DNA of 64,000 nt from positions 12,722 to 76,721 of the forward strand of contig CAZEBR010000003.1 in the NCBI GenBank assembly GCA_964510375.1, written 5' to 3'. Origin of the DNA: CAYLJV01 sp964510375. Lineage in GTDB: Archaea > Hadarchaeota > Hadarchaeia > Hadarchaeales > JAGGTB01. The notes below the pieces were generated by a model, which searched no databases, was not told the origin of the DNA, and was given only the letters and a program-made list of their open reading frames with translations. Shown here one piece after another: positions 50,936 through 60,133 of this stretch (position 1 is its first letter; every line of letters begins with the position of its first letter). Made by a program: the position numbers and the translations under genes.

Positions 50936-51493
50936 ATGAAAAAGAAAAGCATAGAAAAAATAATGGAAGACTTCCACGAGGAGTATCAGGAAGATCCCGA
51001 GGGATGGAGTTTCTGGATGTCACCCCCCTCGGAATCGGGAGATTTCTACGAGGCTTATATCGTCCACGGGGACGAGGCCTATTTCCTGAAGCTCGATTCG
51101 GTATTCACTCCTAATCCTCTAGGGGTCGGGACCAAGCTGAGCATAGAAGAGGACCAGCTGGTGGAAGATCTTCCGGACTTCGGATATCGAAAGTTCGACA
51201 AGGAGGAGACCAGAAAATTCCTAGAAAACTTGCCGAGCCCGGAAGAACACGAAACGGAAGAGGAGTTTAGGAAGGAACTTAAGAAATCCCGGGAGAAATT
51301 TGCGGAAAAAGCCATCAATAAAAAACCGGTGCCGTTCGAACCTCCCGGAGAAAAGGGGGGGCTTGCAGCCATAGGACCCTATTCATCGGAAAATCCTCTC
51401 GGATACATATCAGAAAAACAGAAAAAGATAAAGAGAGAACTCAACAGGAAACTGGAGAGAAAGATAAATCGAGACCATCCCGGTTACTACTAA
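50936..51493 (+). CDS. Hypothetical acidic protein
   Basis: A soluble protein of about 185 residues with no recognised family. It has KIMEDFHEEYQEDPEGWSFWMSPPS, HGDEAYFLKLDSVFTPNPLGVGTK, a long charged helix in the middle and FEPPGEKGGLAAIGPYSSENPLGY near the end. ATG 50936 is a better start than the TTG at 50909 because the intervening residues are unlike a protein start. The stop overlaps the end of the convergent hydrolase gene by 4 nt. Confidence 0.65.
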   Translation: MKKKSIEKIMEDFHEEYQEDPEGWSFWMSPPSESGDFYEAYIVHGDEAYFLKLDSVFTPNPLGVGTKLSIEEDQLVEDLPDFGYRKFDKEETRKFLENLPSPEEHETEEEFRKELKKSREKFAEKAINKKPVPFEPPGEKGGLAAIGPYSSENPLGYISEKQKKIKRELNRKLERKINRDHPGYY

Positions 51494-52233
51494 ATATAAT
51501 TTGAGAACCACTTCGAAGTTTCCTCAAGAGCGTCCCGATCATTTTTTCGAGAAAAAACATGCCCCTCTCCACCGTACACGAGTATCTTCTTTTTCACGTT
51601 TAATTTTCGATAAAATTCTTTAGTGCCTTCGGATGGGACGATATCATCATCGTTGCCCTGAAAGATTAAAGTTGGAACGTTGATCGTTTCTGCAGCTTCT
51701 TCTATATCGTATGACTTCAAATCTTCGAAGAAACTTTCCTCGATGTACTCGCCGGGCATCTCCTCCAAGGGTATCCTTCCTCTCCTCTCAACCTCTTTCC
51801 TGAGATCGGCAAGCACCATCTCGGTATAAGTGACCGGTGCTCTGAGAGACACGGCACCGACCCTTTCATCCCTAGCGGCAACGTGGATTGCTATAAGGCC
51901 ACCGAAGCTCGATCCGTATATAGTAAAAGTTTCTTCCCCCGATTCTTCCAGGAAATCTATTATATTAACTGAATCCTCTATCCCGGTGGTCAGATTAAAA
52001 TCCACAAAATCCCTGTCGGACTCGCCGTATCCCCTACGGTCGAAACGAACCGCCTTAAAACCCTTCTCTGCAAAGTAATCGGCTCTCTCCTTCCAACCCC
52101 CACCCTTATTTGAATATAGGCCGTGTTGAAGCAAAACCGAAGCTTTAGGCTTCCCCTCCGGTTCGTGGATAACGGACGCTATCTCTTCTCCATTCTCATT
52201 CTCTACAACTCTCTCATAACTCTTCATGTTCAA
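51490..52233 (-). CDS. Alpha/beta-hydrolase (esterase/peptidase-like)
   Basis: A 247-residue hydrolase: LLQHGLYSNKGGGWKERADYFAEKGF (oxyanion loop), RFDRRGYGESD, nucleophile GSSFGG (Ser near 110), acid in FQGNDDDIVPSEG and catalytic His in YGGEGHVFSR. The complete Ser-Asp-His set points to an active serine hydrolase of the lysophospholipase or acyl-peptidase type. Substrate unknown. Confidence 0.88.
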   Translation of the reverse strand: MNMKSYERVVENENGEEIASVIHEPEGKPKASVLLQHGLYSNKGGGWKERADYFAEKGFKAVRFDRRGYGESDRDFVDFNLTTGIEDSVNIIDFLEESGEETFTIYGSSFGGLIAIHVAARDERVGAVSLRAPVTYTEMVLADLRKEVERRGRIPLEEMPGEYIEESFFEDLKSYDIEEAAETINVPTLIFQGNDDDIVPSEGTKEFYRKLNVKKKILVYGGEGHVFSRKNDRDALEETSKWFSNYI

Positions 52234-52249
52234 ACCTCAAATATCGGCC

Positions 52250-52558
52250 CTAGGGACCCCGGTTCGCTCCACCTAAAAACTTTTGTCTGGCTTTTTTTAT
52301 CGTGCCCGATACCCCCAACATCTGAATGTCAAGTTCTTCCATGCTCTCCATCATCCGTTTAATTTCCCGCAACTGCTCGTGTTCACATTTTATTAATCCC
52401 TCTCCCAAATCCTCATCGTAGAAAACGAGCCACGGGTCGTAAAAGTGGTCGGTCTTCCGGCCCAGAACACTAACCATTTCCTCCAGCTTCCCCCTAGGCG
52501 CGCTACTCGGGACCCTAAATGCGATATATCTCTGTCTAAAGCTTTGGGGCGCTCCCAA
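52250..52558 (-). CDS. rnp2: RNase P protein component 2 (Pop5)
   Basis: A 102-residue protein of the Pop5/Rpp14 fold, with RYIAFRVPSSA at the N-terminus, GLIKCEHEQLREIKRMMESM and the end VSGTIKKARQKFLGG, which is the family signature. Pop5 pairs with Rpp30 on the RNase P catalytic RNA. It is the last gene of an L15e-led operon. Confidence 0.88.
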   Translation of the reverse strand: MGAPQSFRQRYIAFRVPSSAPRGKLEEMVSVLGRKTDHFYDPWLVFYDEDLGEGLIKCEHEQLREIKRMMESMEELDIQMLGVSGTIKKARQKFLGGANRGP

Positions 52559-52567
52559 AAAATCACC

Positions 52568-53023
52568 TTACTCGTAATCAAGTCCTGACTCGAGGAAATC
52601 TTCCATTTCTTCCACAGCCAATTCCTCCTTTGCCGGATAGGCGGCGACATTAATCCTGACATGTATCACATCCCCCGTATCCGAAAATCTTAACTCTTCA
52701 TCGGATATTAAAAACTGCTTGTCGAAACGCAAGTAGAGCTTGCAGTCTTCCGCTATCCTGTCGACGGCGTTCTCTCTCAGCCATTCCTTGCCACCTTCGC
52801 TCAATCTCTCCAGAACGTTGTCCCAAAACTCTCGAATGTTCGGACGGTTTTGAAGATCAGCTTTCAGAATCACTTTGGAATCGCCGTAGTGACCCTCTGC
52901 CTCATCCCTTTCTATCTCCACGTCCTCAGGTAAAAGCAGCCTTAAAGCCTTCTCCAGCTTTTCTTCGCTCTCCGTAGCGTGGATTATGGTACTCACGGCA
53001 ATTGATTTAAAAGGTAGTTTCAT
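52568..53023 (-). CDS. Exosome-associated RNA-binding protein (DUF54 type)
   Basis: A 151-residue protein of the archaeal RNA-binding family found between ribosomal and RNase P genes: STIIHATESEEKLEKALRLLLP, EGHYGDSKVILKADL and KLYLRFDKQFLISDEELRFSDTGDVIHVRI. In many archaea it lies in the exosome/RNase P superoperon, and that context holds here (L15e upstream, Pop5 downstream). Confidence 0.85.
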   Translation of the reverse strand: MKLPFKSIAVSTIIHATESEEKLEKALRLLLPEDVEIERDEAEGHYGDSKVILKADLQNRPNIREFWDNVLERLSEGGKEWLRENAVDRIAEDCKLYLRFDKQFLISDEELRFSDTGDVIHVRINVAAYPAKEELAVEEMEDFLESGLDYE

Positions 53024-53032
53024 AACCCGACC

Positions 53033-53590
53033 TCAACGGTGGGCGCTACTCTTGCTCGGCCTGTTCTTTTCGGCACCTTTCCCCCTGTTCCGGAGGCCTC
53101 TGGAGGACTTCCCCTCGCCAGTGAGTCCTCTGTGAACCCTACCAGTTTGAGAGGAATCAGTGACCCAGTTCAAGTCGGGATCTTCCTGGACCACCGGATG
53201 ATTAGGGTCCAGTAAGATAACTTCAAAATAGTGGTATTTTCCGTCCTCACCGACCTTGTATGAATTCAGGACTTCCAAGTTCGGAAACTTTCTACCGACT
53301 CGCCCCTCGGCTATAAGCTGTATGCTCTTCTCGGGCGTAATTTTGTTCACACCCATTCGCTTGGGCCTTCGGCCTTTATTGGGTCTCTCCTTTCTCCTAC
53401 CGCCTCGTCGGACCCTGACTCTAGCCATAACGACTCCCTGTTTTGCCTTGTAACCAAGCTCCCGAGCTCTTTCCGGCTTGCTAGGTTTGTCTATTTTCTC
53501 AATAGCCGGGGCATCTTTCCATTCACTACGCCTGTACTTGATTATTTTCTCTCTTTCCTTTCTCTTCAATTTCTTCGTACTATTCTTCAT
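53033..53590 (-). CDS. rpl15e: Ribosomal protein L15e
   Basis: A 185-residue large-subunit protein: RARELGYKAKQGVVMARVRVRRGGRRKERPNKGRRPKRMGVNKITP, NLEVLNSYKVGEDGKYHYFEVILLDPNHP and the basic end GRVHRGLTGEGKSSRGLRNRGKGAEKNRPSKSSAHR. The N-terminal region differs from the common KYIREAWK start of other archaeal L15e proteins, but the rest is canonical. It leads the operon with Pop5. Confidence 0.94.
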   Translation of the reverse strand: MKNSTKKLKRKEREKIIKYRRSEWKDAPAIEKIDKPSKPERARELGYKAKQGVVMARVRVRRGGRRKERPNKGRRPKRMGVNKITPEKSIQLIAEGRVGRKFPNLEVLNSYKVGEDGKYHYFEVILLDPNHPVVQEDPDLNWVTDSSQTGRVHRGLTGEGKSSRGLRNRGKGAEKNRPSKSSAHR

Positions 53591-53743
53591 GATCTACACC
53601 AATTTCTTGTCAATAATCTCTAAAGCTGGTTAATAAGTTTCTGGGCTATTAATCCATCGGTATACCGCCATCCCGCCCTCCACATAGAAAATTTTGTTAA
53701 CCCTAAATATACCCCAAACTCGGTTCGGAGAAATCAGATGGGC

Positions 53744-54646
53744 CTAACCAAGTATCTCCTCAATTCTCTCGGCGGCCAATACCCCTACTCCCCGCTGAGC
53801 CTCTTCAGTGGAAGCTCCCAGATGGGGAACGAGTATCACGTTCTCCAAATCGGTTAACCTACCATCTTCGATCGGATCGTTGACGTAAACATCCAAACAA
53901 GCACCGCCTATCTCCCCATTTTCCAAAGCCTTTATCAAAGCATCTTCATCTAGTACCCCGCCTCTTGCAACGTTAACTATCACCGCGGAATCCTTCATCA
54001 TATCAAACTCTTCTTCTCCAATTATGCACTCCGTTTGGGCGGTTAGTGGTAGGTGGAGGGTTATATAATCGGACCTCTCAACGAGTTCTTCCAATTCCAC
54101 GTATTTCCCTCCTATCCCCTCGAAATCCTCGTTTTCCACGATGTCACATCCTATCAGCTTCATCCCAAATGACTTCGCCCTCTCGGCAACCGAGCAACCG
54201 ATCCTTCCGGTGCCCACGATTCCTATCGTTTTGCCATTCAGCTCGGTGCCCACCAGTTCGGACTTTGCCCATTCGCCCTCCCTCATCAATCTATCCGCTC
54301 GAGGTATTTTCCTAGCCCAAGAAAGCATCAGGCCAAGAGTAAGTTCGGCAACGGCCGTCGTCGAGGCTTCGGGAGTATTTTCCACTCTAACTCCTATTTC
54401 ATCGGCGTAGTCGATATCTATATTGTCAAGGCCAACCCCAGCCCTAACTACCAGCTTTAAATCATCGGCCGCATCCAACAGGTCCTTTCCGACCGTAGTT
54501 CCGCTTCTGACAACCATCGCATCGTAACCCGGCACCTTCTCCAGCAATTCCCCCTGACTTAGTTCCGTGGCAACGTCTACCTCGGCGAAACCTCTCAATT
54601 TTTCGAGTCCGTCCTCGTGTATCGGATCTGTAACCAGTACCTTCAT
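53744..54646 (-). CDS. serA: D-3-phosphoglycerate dehydrogenase, short form
   Basis: A 300-residue NAD-dependent 2-hydroxyacid dehydrogenase, first enzyme of serine synthesis. It has KLVVRAGVGLDNIDIDYA, NTPEASTTAVAELTLGLML, the NAD site GIVGTGRIG, NVARGGVLDEDALIKAL and PHLGASTEEAQRGVGV (catalytic His). It lacks the C-terminal regulatory ACT domains of long SerA (about 525 residues). It lies 2 nt after the GTPase gene. Confidence 0.88.
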   Translation of the reverse strand: MKVLVTDPIHEDGLEKLRGFAEVDVATELSQGELLEKVPGYDAMVVRSGTTVGKDLLDAADDLKLVVRAGVGLDNIDIDYADEIGVRVENTPEASTTAVAELTLGLMLSWARKIPRADRLMREGEWAKSELVGTELNGKTIGIVGTGRIGCSVAERAKSFGMKLIGCDIVENEDFEGIGGKYVELEELVERSDYITLHLPLTAQTECIIGEEEFDMMKDSAVIVNVARGGVLDEDALIKALENGEIGGACLDVYVNDPIEDGRLTDLENVILVPHLGASTEEAQRGVGVLAAERIEEILG

Positions 54647-54648
54647 CT

Positions 54649-55851
54649 TTATTTCCCCTTTGAGGCAACTATTCGAATAACGTCACCATCCTCCAATTTA
54701 TGGTCTTTCCCTATCCTCTGATTAGATCGAGCGTCCACGGCTTTCACGAACGTGTCCCCCAAGTCGGAATGAATCTCGTAGGCAAACTCCTGCGCGGTAG
54801 TACCATCAGGAACGAGATAGGCATCGGGTAACACGTTTCCCTTCGTGTCGGTGAGCTTGTTCTCGTCCTCCACTGGATACACCACTATCATCCCGAGCAG
54901 GTCGTATATGGCCTCGTCAATGGCGTCCTGCACGCCCGTGGATCCCCATTCCTCCAGAAAACTTCTGATGGAATCGAGGGCTTTCCTCTGATCGTCGCTC
55001 AATCCCTCATCTTTCAACACGGTGAAATCCGAGTCGCCGGGCATATAACTTATAATGTCCTTGTCGGCGGCTCTCCTAAGCGCAAGCTCCGATTCACAAC
55101 TCATGGGTATTACAGTGTAATCCAACTCGTTTAGCCTCTCATAGTTTTCCGGGGCACCCTCCATGTCAATCTTGTTGGCCCCGAGTAGCATCGGTTTGCT
55201 GATATCCCTCAACTTCCGACTAAGATTGAAAACGTCCTCATCGGACCATTTGTCGGGAGCATCAGCATCGACATCGGCTGCTCTCAAGGCCGAAGAAACC
55301 ATTCCTCTATCAATCCCCAATCCACTCAACTTGTCGGCTATCGACTCGCTCAAGTCCACGTTTTCAAGCTGGACCTTTCTTATAAACCGGTTCCATCCGT
55401 CCGAAAGAATGTCGTTTATCCACTGATCTATTTCATTTTCCAGAAACCCGACATCATCCACCGGATCGTGGGTACCCGGGGAAACGGGCTCGCCGCTGGC
55501 ATCGGTCGCACCCGCCGCATCAATCATATGAATCAGGGCGGACGCCATTCTGAGATTGTCCAAAAACTGGTTTCCCAGCCCCCTGCCCTCGTAGGCCCCC
55601 TCTACCAACCCGGCGACGTCGATAACTCTAACGGGGACATATCTCGTTCCGTCGACGCACCTCGAATTTTTGGGATCGCAACTTACGTCCATTTCTTGAC
55701 ACGGGCATTCGCTCCTTACATAGGTCACTCCAATATTTGCATCTATGGTAGTGAAGGGATAACCTCCAATAGGAGCATCCGCCAAGGTTGCGGAATTGAA
55801 GAAAGTGGTTTTTCCAGTATTTGGCTTTCCGACTAAACCCAGTTCTAACAT
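54649..55851 (-). CDS. YchF/Obg-type GTPase with TGS domain
   Basis: A translation-associated P-loop NTPase of about 400 residues: GLVGKPNTGKTTFFNSAT, GGYPFTTIDANIG, VIDVAGLVEGAYEGRGLGNQFLDNLR and LLGANKIDM. The C-terminal TGS domain has PDGTTAQEFAYEIHSDLGDTFVKAVDARSNQRIG. I chose ATG 55851; a TTG seven codons upstream overlaps the previous stop. The archaeal form contains an extra helical insertion of about 60 residues. Confidence 0.92.
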   Translation of the reverse strand: MLELGLVGKPNTGKTTFFNSATLADAPIGGYPFTTIDANIGVTYVRSECPCQEMDVSCDPKNSRCVDGTRYVPVRVIDVAGLVEGAYEGRGLGNQFLDNLRMASALIHMIDAAGATDASGEPVSPGTHDPVDDVGFLENEIDQWINDILSDGWNRFIRKVQLENVDLSESIADKLSGLGIDRGMVSSALRAADVDADAPDKWSDEDVFNLSRKLRDISKPMLLGANKIDMEGAPENYERLNELDYTVIPMSCESELALRRAADKDIISYMPGDSDFTVLKDEGLSDDQRKALDSIRSFLEEWGSTGVQDAIDEAIYDLLGMIVVYPVEDENKLTDTKGNVLPDAYLVPDGTTAQEFAYEIHSDLGDTFVKAVDARSNQRIGKDHKLEDGDVIRIVASKGK

Positions 55852-55868
55852 CAGGTATATTTGAGAGT

Positions 55869-56219
55869 TCAATCCGTAAAAGAATACTTTCCGGGTTCCC
55901 TCTTGGAGCCGAAGCTTCTGACGCCTTCCTCCATTAACTGTCTCCGAAGGTCGCGTGCGTGTTCCTCATCGATCTTTCCTTCCTTCTCCATGTGGTTAAC
56001 AATCTCCAAAGCTTCATCCTCGTCTTCACAGAGCCTAAGAAAGTCTACTACAGTGGGGCCCTTGTTTCTCTCCGGCTTTGCAGCCCTCTCACCCTCCTCG
56101 TTATCAGTCCTGACCGCATCTATCTCGACTTTTTGAGTATCATCATTCTCCAACTCTTCAAACAGGTTCGGGAATTTTTCTTTAAAATATTCAGGATCGT
56201 ACTTAGTCACTACTCCCAA
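55869..56219 (-). CDS. DUF2095 family protein
   Basis: A 116-residue archaeal protein: YFKEKFPNLFEELENDD at the N-terminus, an acidic middle and TVVDFLRLCEDEDEALEIVNHMEKEGKIDEEHARDLRRQL, a conserved helical C-half. Function unknown. It overlaps the GlmU-like gene by 10 nt and lies next to the GTPase. Confidence 0.75.
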   Translation of the reverse strand: MGVVTKYDPEYFKEKFPNLFEELENDDTQKVEIDAVRTDNEEGERAAKPERNKGPTVVDFLRLCEDEDEALEIVNHMEKEGKIDEEHARDLRRQLMEEGVRSFGSKREPGKYSFTD

Positions 56220-57466
56220 CTCCTTTCTCTATTTTTTTGTTCGACGAAAACGCATTTGTTTGGAGGTAAATCCTCATAGAGCACAGCACTCGGTCCTATG
56301 GCCGAGTTAGGTCCTATTTTTACTCCCGGATTGATCATGCTATTTATACCAGTTTGTACGCCATCGCCCAGGACTACGCCGAGTTTGCGTCTCCCAGTAT
56401 CGGTAAGTTCCCCACGGATTGTCATCATTACATTTCCGGCGTCCAGCCTCAAGTTACCGACTTTCGTCCCCGCCCCAAAATTACAGTTAGCTCCCACCAC
56501 GCTATCACCAATATAGGCATGATGAGCGGCGTGAGAATTATCCATAAATATACTATTTTTAACCTCGACCGCGTTTCCGATCCTTACTCCCTCACCGACA
56601 CTTGTATGAGGTCTGATGTAACAATTAGGCCCTATATCACTATTTTTACCTATGTATGCTGGCCCTTCTATATAAGCGCCGGATCTAATCAAAGCTCCCT
56701 CCTCCACCGTTACATCATCTCCTATATGAGCCCCCTTTTCTATCTTACCTTCTATAAAATGATCCCGGTTCTCCAGTGCCTCCTTATTGGCCTCCAGCAA
56801 ATCCCAAGGTCTACCCACATGAACCCACGAGGAAAGCTCATTAGCAGAGACAGTTCCACCTTTCTCTATCAAGAGCTCTATAGAGGTGGTTATCTCCTTC
56901 TCCCCGCGCTCCGAAACGGGTGTATTCTCAATCGCCTCGTAAATCTCAGGCTCGAAAACGTAGACCCCGGCATTTATCAGCTGATCTGTCGTTTCTTCTG
57001 GCTTTTCAACTATATCGCTAATTCCATTGTCCTCTACCTTTATGACCCCGTAAGAGGCAGCATCTTTTACGCGGTAAGCTCCCAGCGTAGCCGCTGCATC
57101 CTCCTCATCGTGTCGTTCAATCGTTTCGGTGAGCGATAGGGAATCACAGTAAACGTCTCCGTTTATCACCACGAAAGTCTCGTCGATATCCGTGAAGGAA
57201 ATCGCATGAGCAGTCCCCTTCGGATCGGGTTGCTCCACGTAGGATATATCGACACCAAAATCTTTTCCGTCTCCGTACCTTTCCTTGATCGATTCCTTCT
57301 CGTAGCCGACCACGAGAGTCACTGCATCTATTCCTGCATCTCTCATCGACTCCAAGACGTAATCCAAGATTGGCTTACCTGCGACCGGGAGAAGTCCTTT
57401 AGGGCGGGTATGAGTGAGCGGCTGCATCCTCTCCCCAACTCCAGCCGCCAGAATTACTCCTCTCAC
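56210..57466 (-). CDS. glmU: Bifunctional sugar-1-phosphate nucleotidyltransferase/acetyltransferase (GlmU-like)
   Basis: A 418-residue two-domain enzyme. The N-terminal nucleotidyltransferase has GVILAAGVGERMQPLTHTRPKGLLPVAGKP, EQPDPKGTAHAI and NGDVYC. The left-handed beta-helix acetyltransferase follows from about residue 245 with hexapeptide repeats (IGDDVTVEEGALI, IGPNCYIRPHTSVGEGV) and SHAAHHAYIGDSVVG. It makes UDP- or dTDP-sugars from sugar 1-phosphates, consistent with the two GlmM paralogues in the window. Confidence 0.93.
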   Translation of the reverse strand: MRGVILAAGVGERMQPLTHTRPKGLLPVAGKPILDYVLESMRDAGIDAVTLVVGYEKESIKERYGDGKDFGVDISYVEQPDPKGTAHAISFTDIDETFVVINGDVYCDSLSLTETIERHDEEDAAATLGAYRVKDAASYGVIKVEDNGISDIVEKPEETTDQLINAGVYVFEPEIYEAIENTPVSERGEKEITTSIELLIEKGGTVSANELSSWVHVGRPWDLLEANKEALENRDHFIEGKIEKGAHIGDDVTVEEGALIRSGAYIEGPAYIGKNSDIGPNCYIRPHTSVGEGVRIGNAVEVKNSIFMDNSHAAHHAYIGDSVVGANCNFGAGTKVGNLRLDAGNVMMTIRGELTDTGRRKLGVVLGDGVQTGINSMINPGVKIGPNSAIGPSAVLYEDLPPNKCVFVEQKNRERSWE

Positions 57467-57616
57467 TTTAATCCACTCACAAGTAGTATGTTCCTCTCTT
57501 AATTAAGGATTTGATTCCCGTCTTCGGTTTTATCCCCATTTCCAAGCACTTGGCTCAATACCTGAAAGAATTATTTATGGGACCTCAAATTCTAATAGAT
57601 CTGAATAAAAATCTTA

Positions 57617-58066
57617 ATGGGAATCCGGATGAACTGGTTAACAATCGGAATAGTCCTATTTATCCTGGGAGTACTCTTCGGAGTACTAACGACTTATTAT
57701 CTGCTGAGGGAGCGTGCCAAGGGTTGGTTCCAGGAATGGAAGACCGAACACGAAGACAAAGTCCGTAAGGACGCATTGAAGAGAAGCAGAGCCGCTTTGA
57801 AGGGCAGAGTGGGAGAACAGATGGCGCCGCTTTTTCCAATATTCGAATACGAGCCTTCCGACGCCCGTTTCATAGGATCGCCCGTCGACTACATCATCTT
57901 TGAAGGTCACTCGAAAGAGAATCCAAAATCGATAACCTTCGCGGACGTAAAGACGGGAAAGTCTGCGAAGTTGACTCCAAAACAGAAGGAATTCAAGGAG
58001 ATTATCGATAAGGGAAAAGTCGACTGGGAAACCATCCACCTCGATGAAATGGATCAAGAAGGGTAA
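57617..58066 (+). CDS. Holliday-junction-resolvase-like protein with membrane anchor
   Basis: A 149-residue protein. Residues 5-28 form a hydrophobic segment (WLTIGIVLFILGVLFGVLTTYYLL), followed by a basic helix. A nuclease-like domain of the Endonuc_Holl family has GRVGEQMAPLFPIFEYEPSDARFIGSPVDYIIFEG and ITFADVKTGKSAKLTPKQKEF. The pattern D-x-I and DVKTGK resembles a restriction-type metal site. The membrane anchor is common in this family. Activity is unproven. Confidence 0.82.
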   Translation: MGIRMNWLTIGIVLFILGVLFGVLTTYYLLRERAKGWFQEWKTEHEDKVRKDALKRSRAALKGRVGEQMAPLFPIFEYEPSDARFIGSPVDYIIFEGHSKENPKSITFADVKTGKSAKLTPKQKEFKEIIDKGKVDWETIHLDEMDQEG

Positions 58067-58070
58067 ACGA

Positions 58071-59423
58071 TCAAATCGAAGATTTCAGAACTTCCTTCGC
58101 CTTTACGACGAGATTTTCCGAATCCGCTTGCGCATTGGCTTCGGCAGTGATCCTAATATAAGGTTCAGTTCCGGACGGACGTATCAAGACCCAATCTCCA
58201 CCGTCAAGCCCCAATCGGATGCCATCCTTAGTCACTACATCTTGAACTCCGTCGAAGGAGCTTTTCACCTTATTCTCGATTTCTCTCATTACTTCATCCT
58301 TCCTTTCATTAGAACATTCGACCTTGTCCCTCATAATCGGATAAATCGGAATCGAATCTACCAACTCGGAAAGCGATTCTCTCCTTCCATCCAATATCTC
58401 GAGGATTCTCGCTGCAGCTAAGGTCCCGTCGGAAGCGAGATGAACATCACCGATGACCCAGGACCCCGAAGGTTCTCCACCAAATTTCATCCCGTTGGAA
58501 TGCATCTCTCTGGAAACGTTCACATCACCCACCTTCGTTCTGATCACTTCTCCTCCTGCATCGGAGACTTCCTCGTCAACTATCTTTGAGGCATCGACAG
58601 TAGTGACCACCCCTCCCCCGAACCTCTTTACGGAATACCTACCCATCAAGGCGAGCAATTTGTCCATTTCCACAAACCTGCCCTTATCATCCACTACCGC
58701 AACTCGGTCCCCATCCCCGTCATGAGCGAAGCCTATATCGGCTTTCGAAGTTCTTACAATCTCCTTCAAATCCCCGAGATTCTCCTCCGTCGGCTCGGCC
58801 TCTCGACCGGGAAATGTTCCGTCAAGCTGAGAATTGATAGTTAAGATGTCACAACCCAGACTCTCCAACAATTGAGGAGTAGTCCTTCCGGAAGGCCCAC
58901 ATCCACAGTCAACCGCAACTTTGTATTCCCCTTCTATGTCGATGATCTTCGCAATACTCTCCAGATAGGATTTTAATACATCGGCTGAACTTACGTTCCC
59001 TATGTCATCCCAATCCTTCTGGCAAAACTCCCTACTATAATAAGTGCTTTCAATGCTCTCTTCTCGATCAGAAGAAAAAGGCATTCCCTCGGAATTGAAC
59101 AGCTTTATTCCATTGTATTCTGGCGGATTGTGGGAAGCCGTAATCATCAATCCGACATCCGCTCGAGATTCAGAAGTAGCAAACGCCAAAACTGGAGTAG
59201 GAACTTGACCAATTTTGATAACTTCGAGACCGCCGGAGACTAAACCGCTGACTAAAGCGTCCTCAAGCATATCCCCCGAAATTCGGGTATCCCTTCCAAT
59301 CATTACACGTCCGGAACTACCGAACTCCGAAGACAACGACTTCGAAAAACGTATAGCAAACTCCGGAGTAATATCTTCATTTACTATTCCTCTTACTCCA
59401 GAGGTCCCAAAAAGGTCGCTCAT
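58071..59423 (-). CDS. glmM: Phosphoglucosamine/phosphomannomutase (paralogue 2)
   Basis: A 450-residue phosphohexomutase: DLFGTSGVRGIVNEDITPEF, active serine in TASHNPPEYNGIKLF, metal loop AHDGDGDRVAVVD, sugar loop GGEPSGSWVIGD and phosphate loop RPSGTEPYIRI. Archaeal phosphoglucosamine mutases commonly have GTSGVRG and EPSGS, so this copy is the likelier GlmM of the two. It lies upstream of the Holliday-like gene on the opposite strand, and 17 nt after S3ae. Confidence 0.93.
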   Translation of the reverse strand: MSDLFGTSGVRGIVNEDITPEFAIRFSKSLSSEFGSSGRVMIGRDTRISGDMLEDALVSGLVSGGLEVIKIGQVPTPVLAFATSESRADVGLMITASHNPPEYNGIKLFNSEGMPFSSDREESIESTYYSREFCQKDWDDIGNVSSADVLKSYLESIAKIIDIEGEYKVAVDCGCGPSGRTTPQLLESLGCDILTINSQLDGTFPGREAEPTEENLGDLKEIVRTSKADIGFAHDGDGDRVAVVDDKGRFVEMDKLLALMGRYSVKRFGGGVVTTVDASKIVDEEVSDAGGEVIRTKVGDVNVSREMHSNGMKFGGEPSGSWVIGDVHLASDGTLAAARILEILDGRRESLSELVDSIPIYPIMRDKVECSNERKDEVMREIENKVKSSFDGVQDVVTKDGIRLGLDGGDWVLIRPSGTEPYIRITAEANAQADSENLVVKAKEVLKSSI

Positions 59424-59439
59424 CTTGTCACATCTTCAT

Positions 59440-60009
59440 CTATTCGAGAACTTTTGACTTTCTAATTTCGACCCTTCTAATAGGAGAAATTTCTTTAATG
59501 TGTTGATAAATATCGGAAGCCAACTTTTCAAGAACCATCTGCTGAGCCAGCTGATTGAACTCGTAATCCTTAGTCCTCTCTTTGAGGTACTCGTTCATCG
59601 CCTTGTTGATCGCTTTTTTCTGCGGCTTCTGAACTCTGTTCAAAGTTACCGCCATCGAAGTCACTCTAAGCTTCCGGCCGTCCTTCGTAGTGACGTTTGC
59701 TATAGTATCTATTTTCGTGGACCGCCTTCTCACCTGACTTCTGACGTACTCGCGGGACATGTCATGACCGACAAACTCGGTCTTCGCATCGTGGTCCTCA
59801 ATCTCCTTAACCTTAAAATAGATCTTTATATGGGACTTCGAATAATCGTCGACGAGATCTCCCAGTGAGGTTTCAATTACTCGGCCCTTTACTTTCTCCG
59901 GCTCGGAAGCTAGAGTTTCGCCTATCTTCGTCGAGCCGAACATTGACGGAGCCAAGATATCGTACCATTCTTTTGTTCGCCAGCCTCCTCTTCCCTTAGC
60001 TCTTGCCAT
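59440..60009 (-). CDS. rps3ae: Ribosomal protein S3ae (S1e)
   Basis: A 189-residue small-subunit protein: WRTKEWYDILAPSMFGSTKIGETLASEPEKVKGRVIETSLGDL, KIYFKVKEIEDHDAKTEFVGHDMSREYVRSQVRRRSTKID, and SPIRRVEIRKSKVLE at the end. The length is typical. GGATGTGATA precedes the ATG. Confidence 0.95.
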   Translation of the reverse strand: MARAKGRGGWRTKEWYDILAPSMFGSTKIGETLASEPEKVKGRVIETSLGDLVDDYSKSHIKIYFKVKEIEDHDAKTEFVGHDMSREYVRSQVRRRSTKIDTIANVTTKDGRKLRVTSMAVTLNRVQKPQKKAINKAMNEYLKERTKDYEFNQLAQQMVLEKLASDIYQHIKEISPIRRVEIRKSKVLE

Positions 60010-60133
60010 ATTATCACATCCTTTCTTGTTGAGCCTCTCGTTTATAAGTTAAGTCATGTTTTCTTTCGGTGAAGGATTAAGTTCCAAAAATTGTTAAATA
60101 ATGGGGGTTGATTTGTTGTAGAAAGGGAGAACT

